From Planctomycetota bacterium (GTDB lineage: Bacteria > Planctomycetota > Phycisphaerae > Tepidisphaerales > Tepidisphaeraceae): DNA of 44,109 nucleotides. Position 1 is the first letter of the stretch; every line of letters starts with the position of its first letter. The position numbers were made by a program, and so were the translations under genes. Below, piece after piece: positions 25,546 to 33,721 of the stretch. Where the stretch lies: NCBI GenBank assembly GCA_026693085.1, contig JAPLNB010000384.1, forward strand, positions 1 through 44,109, given 5' to 3'. A model generated the notes under the pieces. It saw only the letters and a list, made by a program, of their open reading frames with translations, was not told the origin of the DNA and ran no database searches.

Positions 25546-26132
25546 AACCCCTCTTCCTTTACTCCTGCCACGATCTCGTTGATCCGAACGCAGAAATTAT
25601 CGTTCAAAACCAGAACCTCGCCCCTCGCCACCAACCGCTCATTGATGAACACGTCCACGGGATCGCCCGCCAGCTTGTCCAATTCCACCACCGACCCTTC
25701 CCCAAGCTTCAACACATCCTCCACCAGCATCCGCGACCGCCCCAGCTCGATCTTCACGTTCAAATCTACGTCGCGAAGCAGGTCTATGCTGTTGACCTGG
25801 GCCTCCTGCATCACCTGCTGGAAATTCGGCAGCTTCACCTCGTCCCCGACACGACCCGGTGGCGATGCTTCCGCCTCCGCCGACGATGCCCCGGCATCCG
25901 GCACCGACTTGCCGCTGATGATCGCCTGCGACGGATCCTCGAAGCTCGCCTGCTTCAGTATCTCGTCAATGGCGGCTTGGTCGATGGCGCTAAAATCGCC
26001 TGCGGCATCCCCAACTCCCGCGGCAGCCTCCTTAGGCTCCACCGCAGGCGCCGGCTGCTCACCGGGCATATCCGCCAGTTCATTTGATGCATCTGGTGTG
26101 CTAGACTCGACAGGGGGCTGATCCTCAGCCAT
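25542..26132 (-). CDS. fliN: flagellar motor switch protein FliN with FliM-like N-terminal peptide
   Basis: 196 aa. The C-terminal SpoA domain (about 112-192) is clear: [69 protein letters not shown]. The first 110 residues are acidic and Pro/Ala-rich. Inside them [13 protein letters not shown] (49-61) resembles the LSQDEIDALL peptide with which FliM, and FliY of Bacillus, bind CheY-P. No fliM precedes it, although fliL-fliM-fliN is the usual order. The switch complex may thus use this longer FliN for CheY contact, with a FliM encoded elsewhere, or none. The 197 bases between this gene and fliL hold no reading frame I can support. Confidence 0.92.
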   Translation of the reverse strand: MAEDQPPVESSTPDASNELADMPGEQPAPAVEPKEAAAGVGDAAGDFSAIDQAAIDEILKQASFEDPSQAIISGKSVPDAGASSAEAEASPPGRVGDEVKLPNFQQVMQEAQVNSIDLLRDVDLNVKIELGRSRMLVEDVLKLGEGSVVELDKLAGDPVDVFINERLVARGEVLVLNDNFCVRINEIVAGVKEEGL

Positions 26133-26329
26133 ATCTCACCATCCTTGGCGCAGGCTTCATGTCGGCCGACCCGAACTCACCCCATCTTAACCGAACCGCC
26201 TGGTCAATTCCAGTGAACAACCCCCTTCTAGGCAAAATGTGACCGGAATTATTGGGCCCCAAGCCAAGCCCCCGCGTCCCCCCAGACCATCACCCAACCC
26301 AGTACGGCGATCGACCCCTTGATCCGCGA

Positions 26330-26953
26330 TCAGTAATCCATCCGGTACTGAATGCACCGCGGCACCAGCACTTCTTCAACCATGCCCTCCCCAAGGATCT
26401 CCTCGAGTTGCGATTTGATCTGCCGCCGCAGCGTCACCAGCTCAGGCTCCGCCCCACCAAGCTTCTCCGGATCGCACTGGGCAATGATCGTCCGGATACG
26501 GTCCTTGATCAATGCGTCGCGTTCGGTAATCGCGGTCTCCACCTTCTCCTTGAACTCGCTCTTCGTGGCGGCATAAATGCTCACGTCGTACAGATAGCCC
26601 CGTCCATTGTGCTTGTTGGGCGCCTTGAAATCGACGACCTTCAACTCCACCAGCTTCTTGGAATTGATCTTGGCGGAACCGCCATTTCCGCCCGCCTTCG
26701 CCGCCTTCCCATCCGCGTTCCCAAGCTCCGCGCCCTTCGCCGACGCAGGACCCATGTTCATGTATTTGAAGCCCGCGAACAGCACCACCGCCTCCAGGAT
26801 CATCACCACGCCCAGAAGCGCCGGCGTGCTCTTCATCAGGCCCCCGCCCGAAGCCTTGCCCTCAACCGCCGCCTTCGCCACTGACCCACGCGCGCCAGCG
26901 CCCGCCGCTGCCGACCCCTTCTCCTCAGCTTTCTTCTCAGATTTCTCTGCCAT
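26330..26953 (-). CDS. fliL: flagellar basal body-associated protein FliL
   Basis: 207 aa. A Lys/Glu/Ala-rich cytosolic start is followed by one membrane helix (PALLGVVMILEAVVLFAGF, about residues 44-62). A Gly/Lys-rich linker leads to the periplasmic FliL domain (VELKVVDFKAPNK, GYLYDVSIYAATKSEFKEKVE, IKDRIRTIIAQCDPEKLG, LRRQIKSQLEEIL). The family supports stators at the motor. The N-terminal and linker regions are longer than in E. coli FliL. No motAB genes are in the window. A sigma-28-like promoter and a stable hairpin lie just upstream. Confidence 0.88.
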   Translation of the reverse strand: MAEKSEKKAEEKGSAAAGAGARGSVAKAAVEGKASGGGLMKSTPALLGVVMILEAVVLFAGFKYMNMGPASAKGAELGNADGKAAKAGGNGGSAKINSKKLVELKVVDFKAPNKHNGRGYLYDVSIYAATKSEFKEKVETAITERDALIKDRIRTIIAQCDPEKLGGAEPELVTLRRQIKSQLEEILGEGMVEEVLVPRCIQYRMDY

Positions 26954-26989
26954 ACTCGCGCCTCATTCGTTCAGGTCATCCCAATAGGA

Positions 26990-27033
26990 CCGATAACCGC
27001 AAGGGCAATTTGACCCTTCGGTTCCTTTATCGG
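26990..27033 (-). other. strong hairpin in the fliL leader
   Basis: CCGAT/ATCGG outer and AACCG(C)AAGGG/CCCTTCGGTT inner arms form a long stem with one bulge, an internal loop and an 8-nt loop. It lies 37 bases upstream of the fliL start and has no T-run on the minus strand. It could stabilise the fliL message or modulate read-through from flbD. Confidence 0.5.
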
Positions 27034-27052
27034 CTAATATCCCCGCGCATTA
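27027..27052 (-). promoter_or_regulatory. sigma-28 (FliA)-like promoter before fliL
   Basis: On the minus strand GCCGATAA (27034-27027) is an exact match to the FliA -10 consensus. TAAT (27052-27049) lies 14 bases upstream, one short of the usual TAAA-N15 spacing. It sits right after the flbD stop and would start transcription inside the hairpin before fliL. The -10 is exact; the -35 is weak. Confidence 0.45.
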
Positions 27053-27058
27053 GAGTCG

Positions 27059-27253
27059 CTAATCCGTCACCGACCGCCGGATCACCCGCGCATACTCAAT
27101 GGCCCGCCTCACCACTTCCTGGATCGTCTCCCGAACCATCATCTTCTCTCCGCTCTCGCAGCAGACAATCGTGTCCGGCGTCGACTCGATGTACCGAATC
27201 TTGTCCGCATTCACCACAAACTGCTGACCGTTGAGTCGTGTAAGCTGAATCAT
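27059..27253 (-). CDS. flbD: FlbD-family flagellar protein
   Basis: 64 aa from ATG 27253 (MIQLTRLNGQQFVVN, the standard start). The family pattern continues with ADKIRYIESTPDTIVCCESGEKMMVRETIQEVVRRAIEYARVI. This is the small FlbD/swarming-motility family of Bacillus and spirochaete clusters, not the NtrC-like FlbD of Caulobacter. The biochemical role is not known. It normally lies between flgE and motA or fliL, as here. No Shine-Dalgarno-like sequence is visible: the 13 bases before the ATG are the tail of a terminator-like structure. Confidence 0.9.
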   Translation of the reverse strand: MIQLTRLNGQQFVVNADKIRYIESTPDTIVCCESGEKMMVRETIQEVVRRAIEYARVIRRSVTD

Positions 27254-27267
27254 GGCGTTTTGGTCAT

Positions 27268-27311
27268 AAAAACGCCCCCGCGACAGCAGAATGAACACCT
27301 GTCGCGAGGGC
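27268..27311 (-). terminator. terminator-like hairpin between flgE and flbD
   Basis: On the minus strand GCCCTCGCGACAG and CTGTCGCGGGGGC form a 13-bp stem (one G:T pair) with a 12-nt loop, one base later TTTTT. This has the form of an intrinsic terminator. It stands 69 bases after the flgE stop and only 14 before the flbD start, so it probably cuts or reduces read-through into the downstream half of the cluster. Confidence 0.7.
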
Positions 27312-27323
27312 TGAGAAACCGCC

Positions 27324-27340
27324 GCAGGGCTCCGCCCTGC
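27324..27340. repeat. GCAGGGC-TCC-GCCCTGC hairpin
   Basis: A perfect 7-bp stem with a 3-nt loop between flgE and the terminator-like hairpin. It is of the same short GC-rich, dispersed type as the other hairpins in this window. Confidence 0.55.
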
Positions 27341-27379
27341 TACTGCGCTGCGCCGCCGGTGCCGAGCGGCGCACCTGTA

Positions 27380-29095
27380 TCATCTGGAGGTGTTCAACAA
27401 CTCCTGGATCAACCGGTCGCTCATGCTAATCACCCGGCTTGAGGCCGAAAATCCCGTCGACGCTATAATCAGGTTGACGAACTCCTCCGACAAATCCACG
27501 TTGCTCAGTTCCAACGCACCGGACTGTATCTTGCCTGCTCCAAGGCTCCCCGCGGCTCCAATCACCGCCGGGCCGCTGTTCGGGCCCTGCATGAACATGT
27601 TCCCGCCCCGATCCACCAGCCCCTGCGCGTTGCTGAACGTCGCGATCGCCACTTGCCCCAGCGTGCGATGAACATTGTTGCTGAAATTACCCGTGATGAT
27701 CCCGTTTGCGCCGATGCTGAAGCTCGTCAGCGTGCCAATCGCAGACCCGTTCACGTCCAGCTGCGGCAATTCCGATTTCTGGTCGCTGAAACCATTCGTC
27801 TGTCTGAAATCCAGCTCGATGGACAGCGGCGTAATCGCACCCGTGTCGTCTCGCGGAATCGTGATGTCCGTCCCCGTCGAACTCATCAACTGCCCCTGAC
27901 CATCGAACAACAGCGTCCCCGTCGCCACCCCCCGGTTGCCAACCGTCGCGTCCGGCGACTCCACGTAAAACCGCCACAGGTTTCCCTCATTCGCCTTGCT
28001 CTCGAACACCGCTGTGATGTTCAGCTCCACCGCGTTCCCCAGCGAGTCGTACGCAGTCACCCTTCTGCGCGTGCTCTCGCCCGTCGGATCGCTCCGCGTC
28101 GCATCCTCGGCAAATGTGAACGGACAATACACGCCGCTCCGAAACGCATCTTCCTGCAACGCCAATGCGTTCTCAGCGCCCAGATTGCCTGTCACCACCA
28201 TCCGCACACTGTTCGGATCCGCGCTATCCGTCTCAACCGTCACCCCCGCCGTCGGCGTCCCCGCGTTTCCATCGTCGGGGACCGAGGCATTGACCCCGAG
28301 CGTATTCTGGTAAAACGTCATCAGATCGCCCAGCGTGCTGCCCGCCCCGACTGTGAACGAACCCTGCCGAAGCTCCGACGATGAAATGCCCTTCTTCCCG
28401 TCCAGCGTATAGGTATCGCCCACCGCAAACAGCGGCGTCCCGCTCGCATCGGTCCCCGCGACATTCGTCAGCAGCGTTGCCTGCGTCGGCGCCGCCGCGC
28501 CGCCCACCGTCGTCAGCAACTGCGTCGTCAGGACGCTGGCGCCCCCTGCCACCAGACCGCCGGTGTTCAGATTGCCCTGCAGCCCCACGGTTGTTGTCGC
28601 TTCCGCCGTCGTCAGCGAGCCTCGCGGTATCGTGATGCTCCCAAGCTGCCCATTGATAACATTGAAATTCCCATCAACCCCAAAACCCTGCACAAACTCG
28701 CCGCTCCCCGTCACCAGTTGGTCCGTCGCATTCAGCGAGAAACTCCCGTCGCGCGTGAATTTCTGCTCGTTGGACTTCACAATGAAATAGCCTTCCCCGT
28801 CGATCGCCAGGTCCGTCGGCCTGCCCGTGCTCTCGATCGACCCCGGCGTCAGGTTCCGGTCCAGCCCCGCCACCACCGCCCCCAGACCGCGCTGGCTTGG
28901 GTTCGTCCCGCCAAAGTCCGCCGTCGGCTGCGTTCCCCCGGAGTCCGTCACGTAAAACTGCGGCTTGAACAGCACCCGCGTACCCTTGAACGCAACCGTA
29001 TTCACGTTGGCAATATTGTTGCCGACAACGTTCAGCTTCACCTGGTTCACATTCAGGCCCGAAAGACCCGCGAACAGTGCATTCGACAAAGCCAT
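27380..29095 (-). CDS. flgE: flagellar hook protein FlgE
   Basis: 571 aa from ATG 29095 (MALSNALFAGLSGLNVNQVKLNVVGNNIANVNTVAFKG), the standard start; the longer upstream frame lacks family similarity. The N-terminal rod/hook motif is followed by RPTDLAIDGEGYFIV and the end by VDLSEEFVNLIIASTGFSASSRVISMSDRLIQELLN, which are typical of hook and rod axial proteins. Length and a large variable central domain (about 180-430) favour FlgE over FlgF/FlgG. The central part is longer than in E. coli FlgE (402 aa). It assembles the hook under the FlgD cap and FliK ruler, both encoded just upstream. Confidence 0.94.
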   Translation of the reverse strand: MALSNALFAGLSGLNVNQVKLNVVGNNIANVNTVAFKGTRVLFKPQFYVTDSGGTQPTADFGGTNPSQRGLGAVVAGLDRNLTPGSIESTGRPTDLAIDGEGYFIVKSNEQKFTRDGSFSLNATDQLVTGSGEFVQGFGVDGNFNVINGQLGSITIPRGSLTTAEATTTVGLQGNLNTGGLVAGGASVLTTQLLTTVGGAAAPTQATLLTNVAGTDASGTPLFAVGDTYTLDGKKGISSSELRQGSFTVGAGSTLGDLMTFYQNTLGVNASVPDDGNAGTPTAGVTVETDSADPNSVRMVVTGNLGAENALALQEDAFRSGVYCPFTFAEDATRSDPTGESTRRRVTAYDSLGNAVELNITAVFESKANEGNLWRFYVESPDATVGNRGVATGTLLFDGQGQLMSSTGTDITIPRDDTGAITPLSIELDFRQTNGFSDQKSELPQLDVNGSAIGTLTSFSIGANGIITGNFSNNVHRTLGQVAIATFSNAQGLVDRGGNMFMQGPNSGPAVIGAAGSLGAGKIQSGALELSNVDLSEEFVNLIIASTGFSASSRVISMSDRLIQELLNTSR

Positions 29096-29161
29096 ACGTT
29101 CCGTCCAATCTGCCTGCTCAGCCACGCGCCCCCACTCTGATCCTCCGCTCCGTCTCGCCCC

Positions 29162-29593
29162 CTATTTCACCGACCCCGTCGTGGCTGTCGTCGGCGCTGG
29201 CGCTATCGCCGTCACCCGATCCATCCGCAATGTGTTGCCGTTGTCCAGTTCCAAATACACCTGGTTGTCCTGCACGCGCACCGAGGTTACCAGCCCGGTC
29301 GTCTGCTCGTCCTGAGCGTCCAGACCCGCCACCATCTTCCCGATCAACTGCCCCGACGACCCGATCTGGTTCTGCAGCGACAGCCCCTTGAGCATCTCCT
29401 GCATCGTCGTCGATGACTGCAACTGCCCGATCTGGCTCATCTGCGCAAGCAACTCCTGGTTCTTCGCCGGCTCCATCGGATCCTGGTGCTGCAACTGCGT
29501 CACCATGAGTTTGATGAAGTCGTCCGTCTTAAGCTCCATCTTCTTGCTGCGGAGTTGCGAAGCCGACTGCGAGCTCACAGGCAGAGTAATCAT
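29162..29593 (-). CDS. flgD: flagellar hook cap protein FlgD, short form
   Basis: 143 aa from ATG 29593 with GGAAAG upstream. It contains the N-terminal FlgD signature: DDFIKLMVTQLQHQDPMEPAKNQELLAQMSQIGQLQSS. A short beta-rich end follows (LVTSVRVQDNQVYLELDNGNTLRMDRVTAI). The FlgD Ig-like and Tudor domains found in the 232-aa Salmonella protein are not both present, so only a reduced cap core remains. It lies between fliK and flgE, as expected for hook genes. Confidence 0.92.
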   Translation of the reverse strand: MITLPVSSQSASQLRSKKMELKTDDFIKLMVTQLQHQDPMEPAKNQELLAQMSQIGQLQSSTTMQEMLKGLSLQNQIGSSGQLIGKMVAGLDAQDEQTTGLVTSVRVQDNQVYLELDNGNTLRMDRVTAIAPAPTTATTGSVK

Positions 29594-29696
29594 GCTCTTT
29601 CCTTCGACCCGTCCAACTCCCGCAGATTAAAAATCCGACTCGGCAATCTGGCCACGCGCCATCCCTGCGCCCCGGCACGCCAAACATGCGCTTTTC

Positions 29697-31112
29697 CTAT
29701 CCCGTCACGTCCAACGCATCGCGCCCGCCTCGCAACCGCCGCCACATCCGCTGCAGCATCTCCCGACGCTGCTGCTCCTGCTGCGACGCCTGATCCTGCG
29801 GCTGCCCTCGCTCACCCTCTTCGCGCGTGCTACCGCCAGACTTCTCTCGCGATAACTGTTCCACCTGCAACTTGTCCACACTGATCCCCTGAACCTCCAG
29901 CGACTGCTTCAGTTGATGCAGGCTGTGGCTCAACAGCCGCGTCGCATCATCGTTCGAGGTCTCAAACGACGCAGTCACCACCCCGTCCTGAATCTGCACA
30001 GTAACCTGCAACGCCCCCAGTTCAGGCGGATTCAGCCGGATCCGCATGCTCCCCCCGCTTGGCAAAAGGTGTGTCCGTATCCCCGCAATAATCTCCGAAT
30101 GATTGGCCTCGGCAAACGGCACTTCCGCCGACGCCACCGTCAGCGCCACCGTCGACGCACCCGTCGGATTCGCCACCGTCTCCACCCGAGGCCCAGGCGG
30201 CATCGCCAACTCCTGCCCCGACGGCAATTGCTCCTCAATACGGAACTGTCCCTGCGTCGGACTCGCCGCTTCCGGCTTCTCCACAACCTCGCTATTGACC
30301 ATCACGTCCGCACCCCCACGGCCCGCCATCGACTGCCCTTCACTCTGATGCTCCCCCCACTGCTTGCCAGGATTCTTCCCTTCAGACTCCACCACCACAG
30401 CCTCCCCCGAACCAAGCCCCACCGGGTCTGCCTGTCCATCCCCATGCTCACCACCCGCCGCATCCTGCCCCCGCGCCTGTACGCTCCCGTTCTGCATCAC
30501 CACCGGTACCGCGGCCTGCTCCCCAACCACCGCGGCCTCTGCCGATCTCGCCCCCTCATCCGCCGACACCCCTTCTTCACCTTCCTCCGCGTTCTCTGCT
30601 GTCTCAGACTCCTCCAGACTGTCCGGATCGCCCACGGCCTGCCCCACTTCGACCCCCTTCGCTTCGCCCTGAAATAAACCACTGTCCTTGGCGCTTCCCT
30701 CGACGGCCTCCGCAACCACCGCCTGCACTTGCGCCTCGCGGTCGCCCTCATCCGCCCCCGGCGCTCCGTTGGCCGCCTGCGCCTCGAGGTTCTCCGTGTT
30801 ACACCCGACGCCAGCACCGTTCGCCGCCGCCGCACCAGCCTCTGCGCCCTTCGACGTTTCCGCCTTTCGCTCTCGCCCACCACCCCCCGCTTTGCGCACG
30901 CCACCCTTCTCCGCAGCTGCCCCTTTGGCCTCCTCAACCGGCTTGGCCTGCTCCTGCCCCGAGTCAACACCCTGCGCATCAGCCTTCACCTTCGGCTTCG
31001 CGCGCGACAGCACATCCTCAAAGCTCGTCTCGCTCCCCTCCGAGCCACCACTCCGGACGCTCACAGTGACGGCCACCTTCGCCGACGGGGTCGCTGCTTG
31101 AACATTCGCCAT
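29697..31112 (-). CDS. fliK: flagellar hook-length control protein FliK
   Basis: 471 aa from ATG 31112, which has AAGGA at six bases; an ATG two codons earlier overlaps the preceding stop. The first 300 residues are low-complexity, rich in Ala, Glu, Gly and Lys, and fit the ruler region. The C-terminal domain (about 325-420) has the Flg_hook pattern: GGSMRIRLNPPELGALQVTVQIQDGVVTASFET, then LLSHSLHQLKQSLEVQGISVDKLQVE. FliK measures the hook and makes FlhB switch substrate. The tail is charged and Gln-rich. Upstream frames in other phases here are artefacts of the GC-rich code. Confidence 0.88.
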   Translation of the reverse strand: MANVQAATPSAKVAVTVSVRSGGSEGSETSFEDVLSRAKPKVKADAQGVDSGQEQAKPVEEAKGAAAEKGGVRKAGGGGRERKAETSKGAEAGAAAANGAGVGCNTENLEAQAANGAPGADEGDREAQVQAVVAEAVEGSAKDSGLFQGEAKGVEVGQAVGDPDSLEESETAENAEEGEEGVSADEGARSAEAAVVGEQAAVPVVMQNGSVQARGQDAAGGEHGDGQADPVGLGSGEAVVVESEGKNPGKQWGEHQSEGQSMAGRGGADVMVNSEVVEKPEAASPTQGQFRIEEQLPSGQELAMPPGPRVETVANPTGASTVALTVASAEVPFAEANHSEIIAGIRTHLLPSGGSMRIRLNPPELGALQVTVQIQDGVVTASFETSNDDATRLLSHSLHQLKQSLEVQGISVDKLQVEQLSREKSGGSTREEGERGQPQDQASQQEQQRREMLQRMWRRLRGGRDALDVTG

Positions 31113-31114
31113 AT

Positions 31115-31777
31115 TCATTCCTTTGTCGAAGCCTGCGCCGGCCTCATTTTCTCCATCAGCTTCTTCAACCGCTCCGTCTCCTCGGCACTCTTGAACTCCT
31201 TCGTGATCTTCGCGATCGCACGCGGCTCCATCGCCTGCAAATACTTTACTGCCGTCGGATCATCCATCCCCATGAATACCGCCTTTGCCTGCTTCGCCGG
31301 CAAGCTCTGGTACAACACCAATGTATCCTGGAAACCCTTGTCCGCCGCCAATCGCTGCGACTCCTGCTCCTGCGCCGCCAGCTTTTTTCGTTGCTCCTCC
31401 AACCCGGCTTTCTCACCATCCAGCTTCTGCTGCGCCAACTCCACCTGCCGCTGCAGATCCAGCAACCCCCGCTGCGCCCGCTCGAGCTGCACCATCTGCG
31501 AGTCGAATGACTGGCGGATATACTCCAATTGTTCCGCCGGCGGCTTCCCCGCATATTTCGCCAACAACTCCTCGAGCTTTATCACCGGCCGTGTCGTCGC
31601 CGTGTTCTCCGACAGTTGCACGGTCGGCTGCGTCGTCGGCGGAAACAGCACCGCCTTAATCGCCTCGATTTTCTGCCGATCCAGCCGGCCCTCCTGACGC
31701 AGCCATCCCACCGCGCCCGCCACCGCCAGAAAATTCACCGCCAGCGTCAGTACCAGAACGTTCCATAGTTTCTTCAT
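31115..31777 (-). CDS. MotE-like membrane protein (MgtE-N-like domain)
   Basis: 220 aa from ATG 31777, which overlaps the fliJ stop (ATGA). One N-terminal membrane helix (WNVLVLTLAVNFLAVAGAVGWL) is followed by a Thr/Pro linker and a long coiled coil (about residues 90-150: QMVQLERAQRGLLDLQRQVELAQQKL). The end has an MgtE-N-like helical repeat: YQSLPAKQAKAVFMGMDDPTAVKYLQAMEPRAIAKITKEF. This is the layout of MotE/YlxF-type proteins, which chaperone the stator or sit between fliJ and fliK in many clusters. The C-terminal match to the magnesium-transporter N-domain is structural; it is not a transporter. Confidence 0.8.
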   Translation of the reverse strand: MKKLWNVLVLTLAVNFLAVAGAVGWLRQEGRLDRQKIEAIKAVLFPPTTQPTVQLSENTATTRPVIKLEELLAKYAGKPPAEQLEYIRQSFDSQMVQLERAQRGLLDLQRQVELAQQKLDGEKAGLEEQRKKLAAQEQESQRLAADKGFQDTLVLYQSLPAKQAKAVFMGMDDPTAVKYLQAMEPRAIAKITKEFKSAEETERLKKLMEKMRPAQASTKE

Positions 31778-32256
31778 GCCTCATCCCCGCCTTCCCGCAT
31801 TGCCTCCGCCGCCAGCTCCTGATAACTGAGTTGCATCCCGATCTCGTCCATCGCCTCCATCTCTTTCTTGTTCATCGCCTCCTGCCACCGCTGGAAATAC
31901 CGTTCCCGCAGCTTCTCCATCACCTTCCGCTGCTTCGCCGCCTCCCCCAATGCCTTCCGGCTCTCGTCCAGATCCCGCTGCAACAGCGCCATCCTCTGAA
32001 CGACCGTCATGGCCTTCCGCTGCGTCGCCGCAACAAACCGCCGATGCGCCGCCAGGTAGCTCATATCCAGCTTCCCGATCAGCCTGCCGCCGCGCAGCTC
32101 CCCCGTCGCCTCCTGCACGCTCTGGTCCAGTCGCCGCAGCTCACCCTGCAACTGGTTCAACTGGCCCTGAATCACCGCAACCTGCCGCTGGCGATCCCGC
32201 TCGATGTTCTTGCGGTGCCGCAACACGCCCTCAAGTTGAAACCGAAACGCCGACAT
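31774..32256 (-). CDS. fliJ: flagellar export protein FliJ
   Basis: 160 aa, almost wholly alpha-helical and charged (FRFQLEGVLRHRKNIERDRQRQVAVIQGQLNQLQGELRRLDQ and later RKVMEKLRERYFQRWQEAMNKKEMEAMDEIG). The FRFQLEGVLRHRK start and coiled-coil length match FliJ, the stalk that couples the FliI ATPase ring to FlhA. It follows fliI by 91 bases and overlaps the MotE-like gene. Confidence 0.9.
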   Translation of the reverse strand: MSAFRFQLEGVLRHRKNIERDRQRQVAVIQGQLNQLQGELRRLDQSVQEATGELRGGRLIGKLDMSYLAAHRRFVAATQRKAMTVVQRMALLQRDLDESRKALGEAAKQRKVMEKLRERYFQRWQEAMNKKEMEAMDEIGMQLSYQELAAEAMREGGDEA

Positions 32257-32347
32257 CCGTGTCTCTTTACCTCATCTCGGGTGCCGCTGGCTCCTGGTCT
32301 GCCAGTGCTCCGTCTGTTTTCACCACAGCGTACTACTATCGACCTCA

Positions 32348-33721
32348 TCACCTCGCCGCCACCCGCCCCGCCGACTTCGCCGCCTGCGCGCGCAGCGACT
32401 TGTCCATCTGTTCTATCCACGCCACCAGCTCCATCAACTGCTTCTTCGACTGCTCCAGGGTCGCCGGATTCGTCGGTTTTTGCTGCAGAAACTGCATAAT
32501 CCGCGGCCTCGACTGCACCGCCAAGTCAAACTCCCCATTCGTCCCAGGCACATACGCTCCGATGTTCACCAAGTCCTCAATGTCCTGGTAAATCGCCATC
32601 AGCCCCAACACCCGCTTCGCCGCTTCCAACTGATCGCTCTCAACGACATCCCCACGCACACGGCTTATGCTCTGCAACACGTCCACCGCCGGGAAATGTC
32701 CCCGATTCGCAAGCGCCCGGCTCAGCCAGACGTGACCGTCAACAATCCCCTTCACCGCATCCGCGATCGGCTCGTTGAAATCATCCGCCTCGACCAACAC
32801 CGAGTAAAAACCCGTAATCGATCCCCGCTCCGTCTTCCCAGCACGTTCCAATATCTCCGGCAACAACGCAAACACGCTCGGCGGAAATCCCTTCGTCGCT
32901 GGCGGCTCCCTCGCCGCTAAACCAATCTGCCGCTGCGCGTGACACATCCGCGTCAGCGAGTCCACCAAGAACAGAACGTTCTTCCCCTGCTCCCGGAAGT
33001 ACTCGCACACCGTCGCTGCCGTCCGCACCGCCCGCACACGCAACAGCGGGGGGTCGTCGCTCGTGCTTACAATCAGCACGCACCGCTTCAACCCCTCCGC
33101 ACCCAACGCATTCGCTAGAAAATCCTGAACCTCGCGCCCACGCTCCCCCACCAGTGCAATCACCGACACATCCGCACTGCTGTACCGCGCAATCTGCGCA
33201 ATCAACATGCTCTTGCCAACCCCAGGCCCCGAAAATATCCCCATCCGCTGCCCCATCCCACAGGTATGCAGCGCATCAATCGCTCGGATGCTCGTCACAA
33301 TCGGCTCATCAATGCCCCGCCTTGTCAGCGGCGCCGCCCCACGCCCGTCAATCCGCCGCGGCTCGCACAACAACAGCCGACCCTTCCCGTCAATCGGCTC
33401 CCCATACCCGTTCAGCACCCGACCCAACAACGCATCCGAGCACCACATCTGCGGCGCCGTCCTCAGGTTCTCCACCCGATCCGTCCTCGCCACACCCCGC
33501 GGCGGCGACAACGCCATCAGCAGCGTATGCTCCGCCCGAAACCCAATCACCTCGGCCAACGACGTCTGCCCACCCAAGCTCTTGATCCGGCACAACGCAC
33601 CCAGCGGCAGCGGCAAACCCGCCGCCTCAATCGTCAGCCCGCTGATCGCCTCCACCTGCCCCACCACACCATAAGGCATGCTCGTCCGCACCGACTCGAT
33701 CTGCCCCGACAAAACGCTCAT
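32348..33721 (-). CDS. fliI: flagellum-specific ATPase FliI
   Basis: 457 aa from ATG 33721, which overlaps the fliH stop (ATGA) and has GGAGGGG upstream; the longer frame lies in fliH. Motifs: P-loop GIFSGPGVGKSMLI (near residue 165), LVGERGREVQDFL, Walker B NVLFLVDSLTRMCHAQRQIGLA, and ERAGKTERGSITGFYSVLVEADD. The N-terminal beta-barrel part is VGQVEAISGLTIEAAGLPLPLGALC. Normal length. It forms the hexameric ATPase of the export apparatus, regulated by FliH. Confidence 0.97.
   Translation of the reverse strand: MSVLSGQIESVRTSMPYGVVGQVEAISGLTIEAAGLPLPLGALCRIKSLGGQTSLAEVIGFRAEHTLLMALSPPRGVARTDRVENLRTAPQMWCSDALLGRVLNGYGEPIDGKGRLLLCEPRRIDGRGAAPLTRRGIDEPIVTSIRAIDALHTCGMGQRMGIFSGPGVGKSMLIAQIARYSSADVSVIALVGERGREVQDFLANALGAEGLKRCVLIVSTSDDPPLLRVRAVRTAATVCEYFREQGKNVLFLVDSLTRMCHAQRQIGLAAREPPATKGFPPSVFALLPEILERAGKTERGSITGFYSVLVEADDFNEPIADAVKGIVDGHVWLSRALANRGHFPAVDVLQSISRVRGDVVESDQLEAAKRVLGLMAIYQDIEDLVNIGAYVPGTNGEFDLAVQSRPRIMQFLQQKPTNPATLEQSKKQLMELVAWIEQMDKSLRAQAAKSAGRVAAR

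Noticed and set aside
29642..29655. Possible second sigma-54 site between fliK and flgD
   Set aside because: TGGC and TTGC-like words occur on the minus strand, but the GG-to-GC spacing is not ten bases, so the strict sigma-54 geometry fails.
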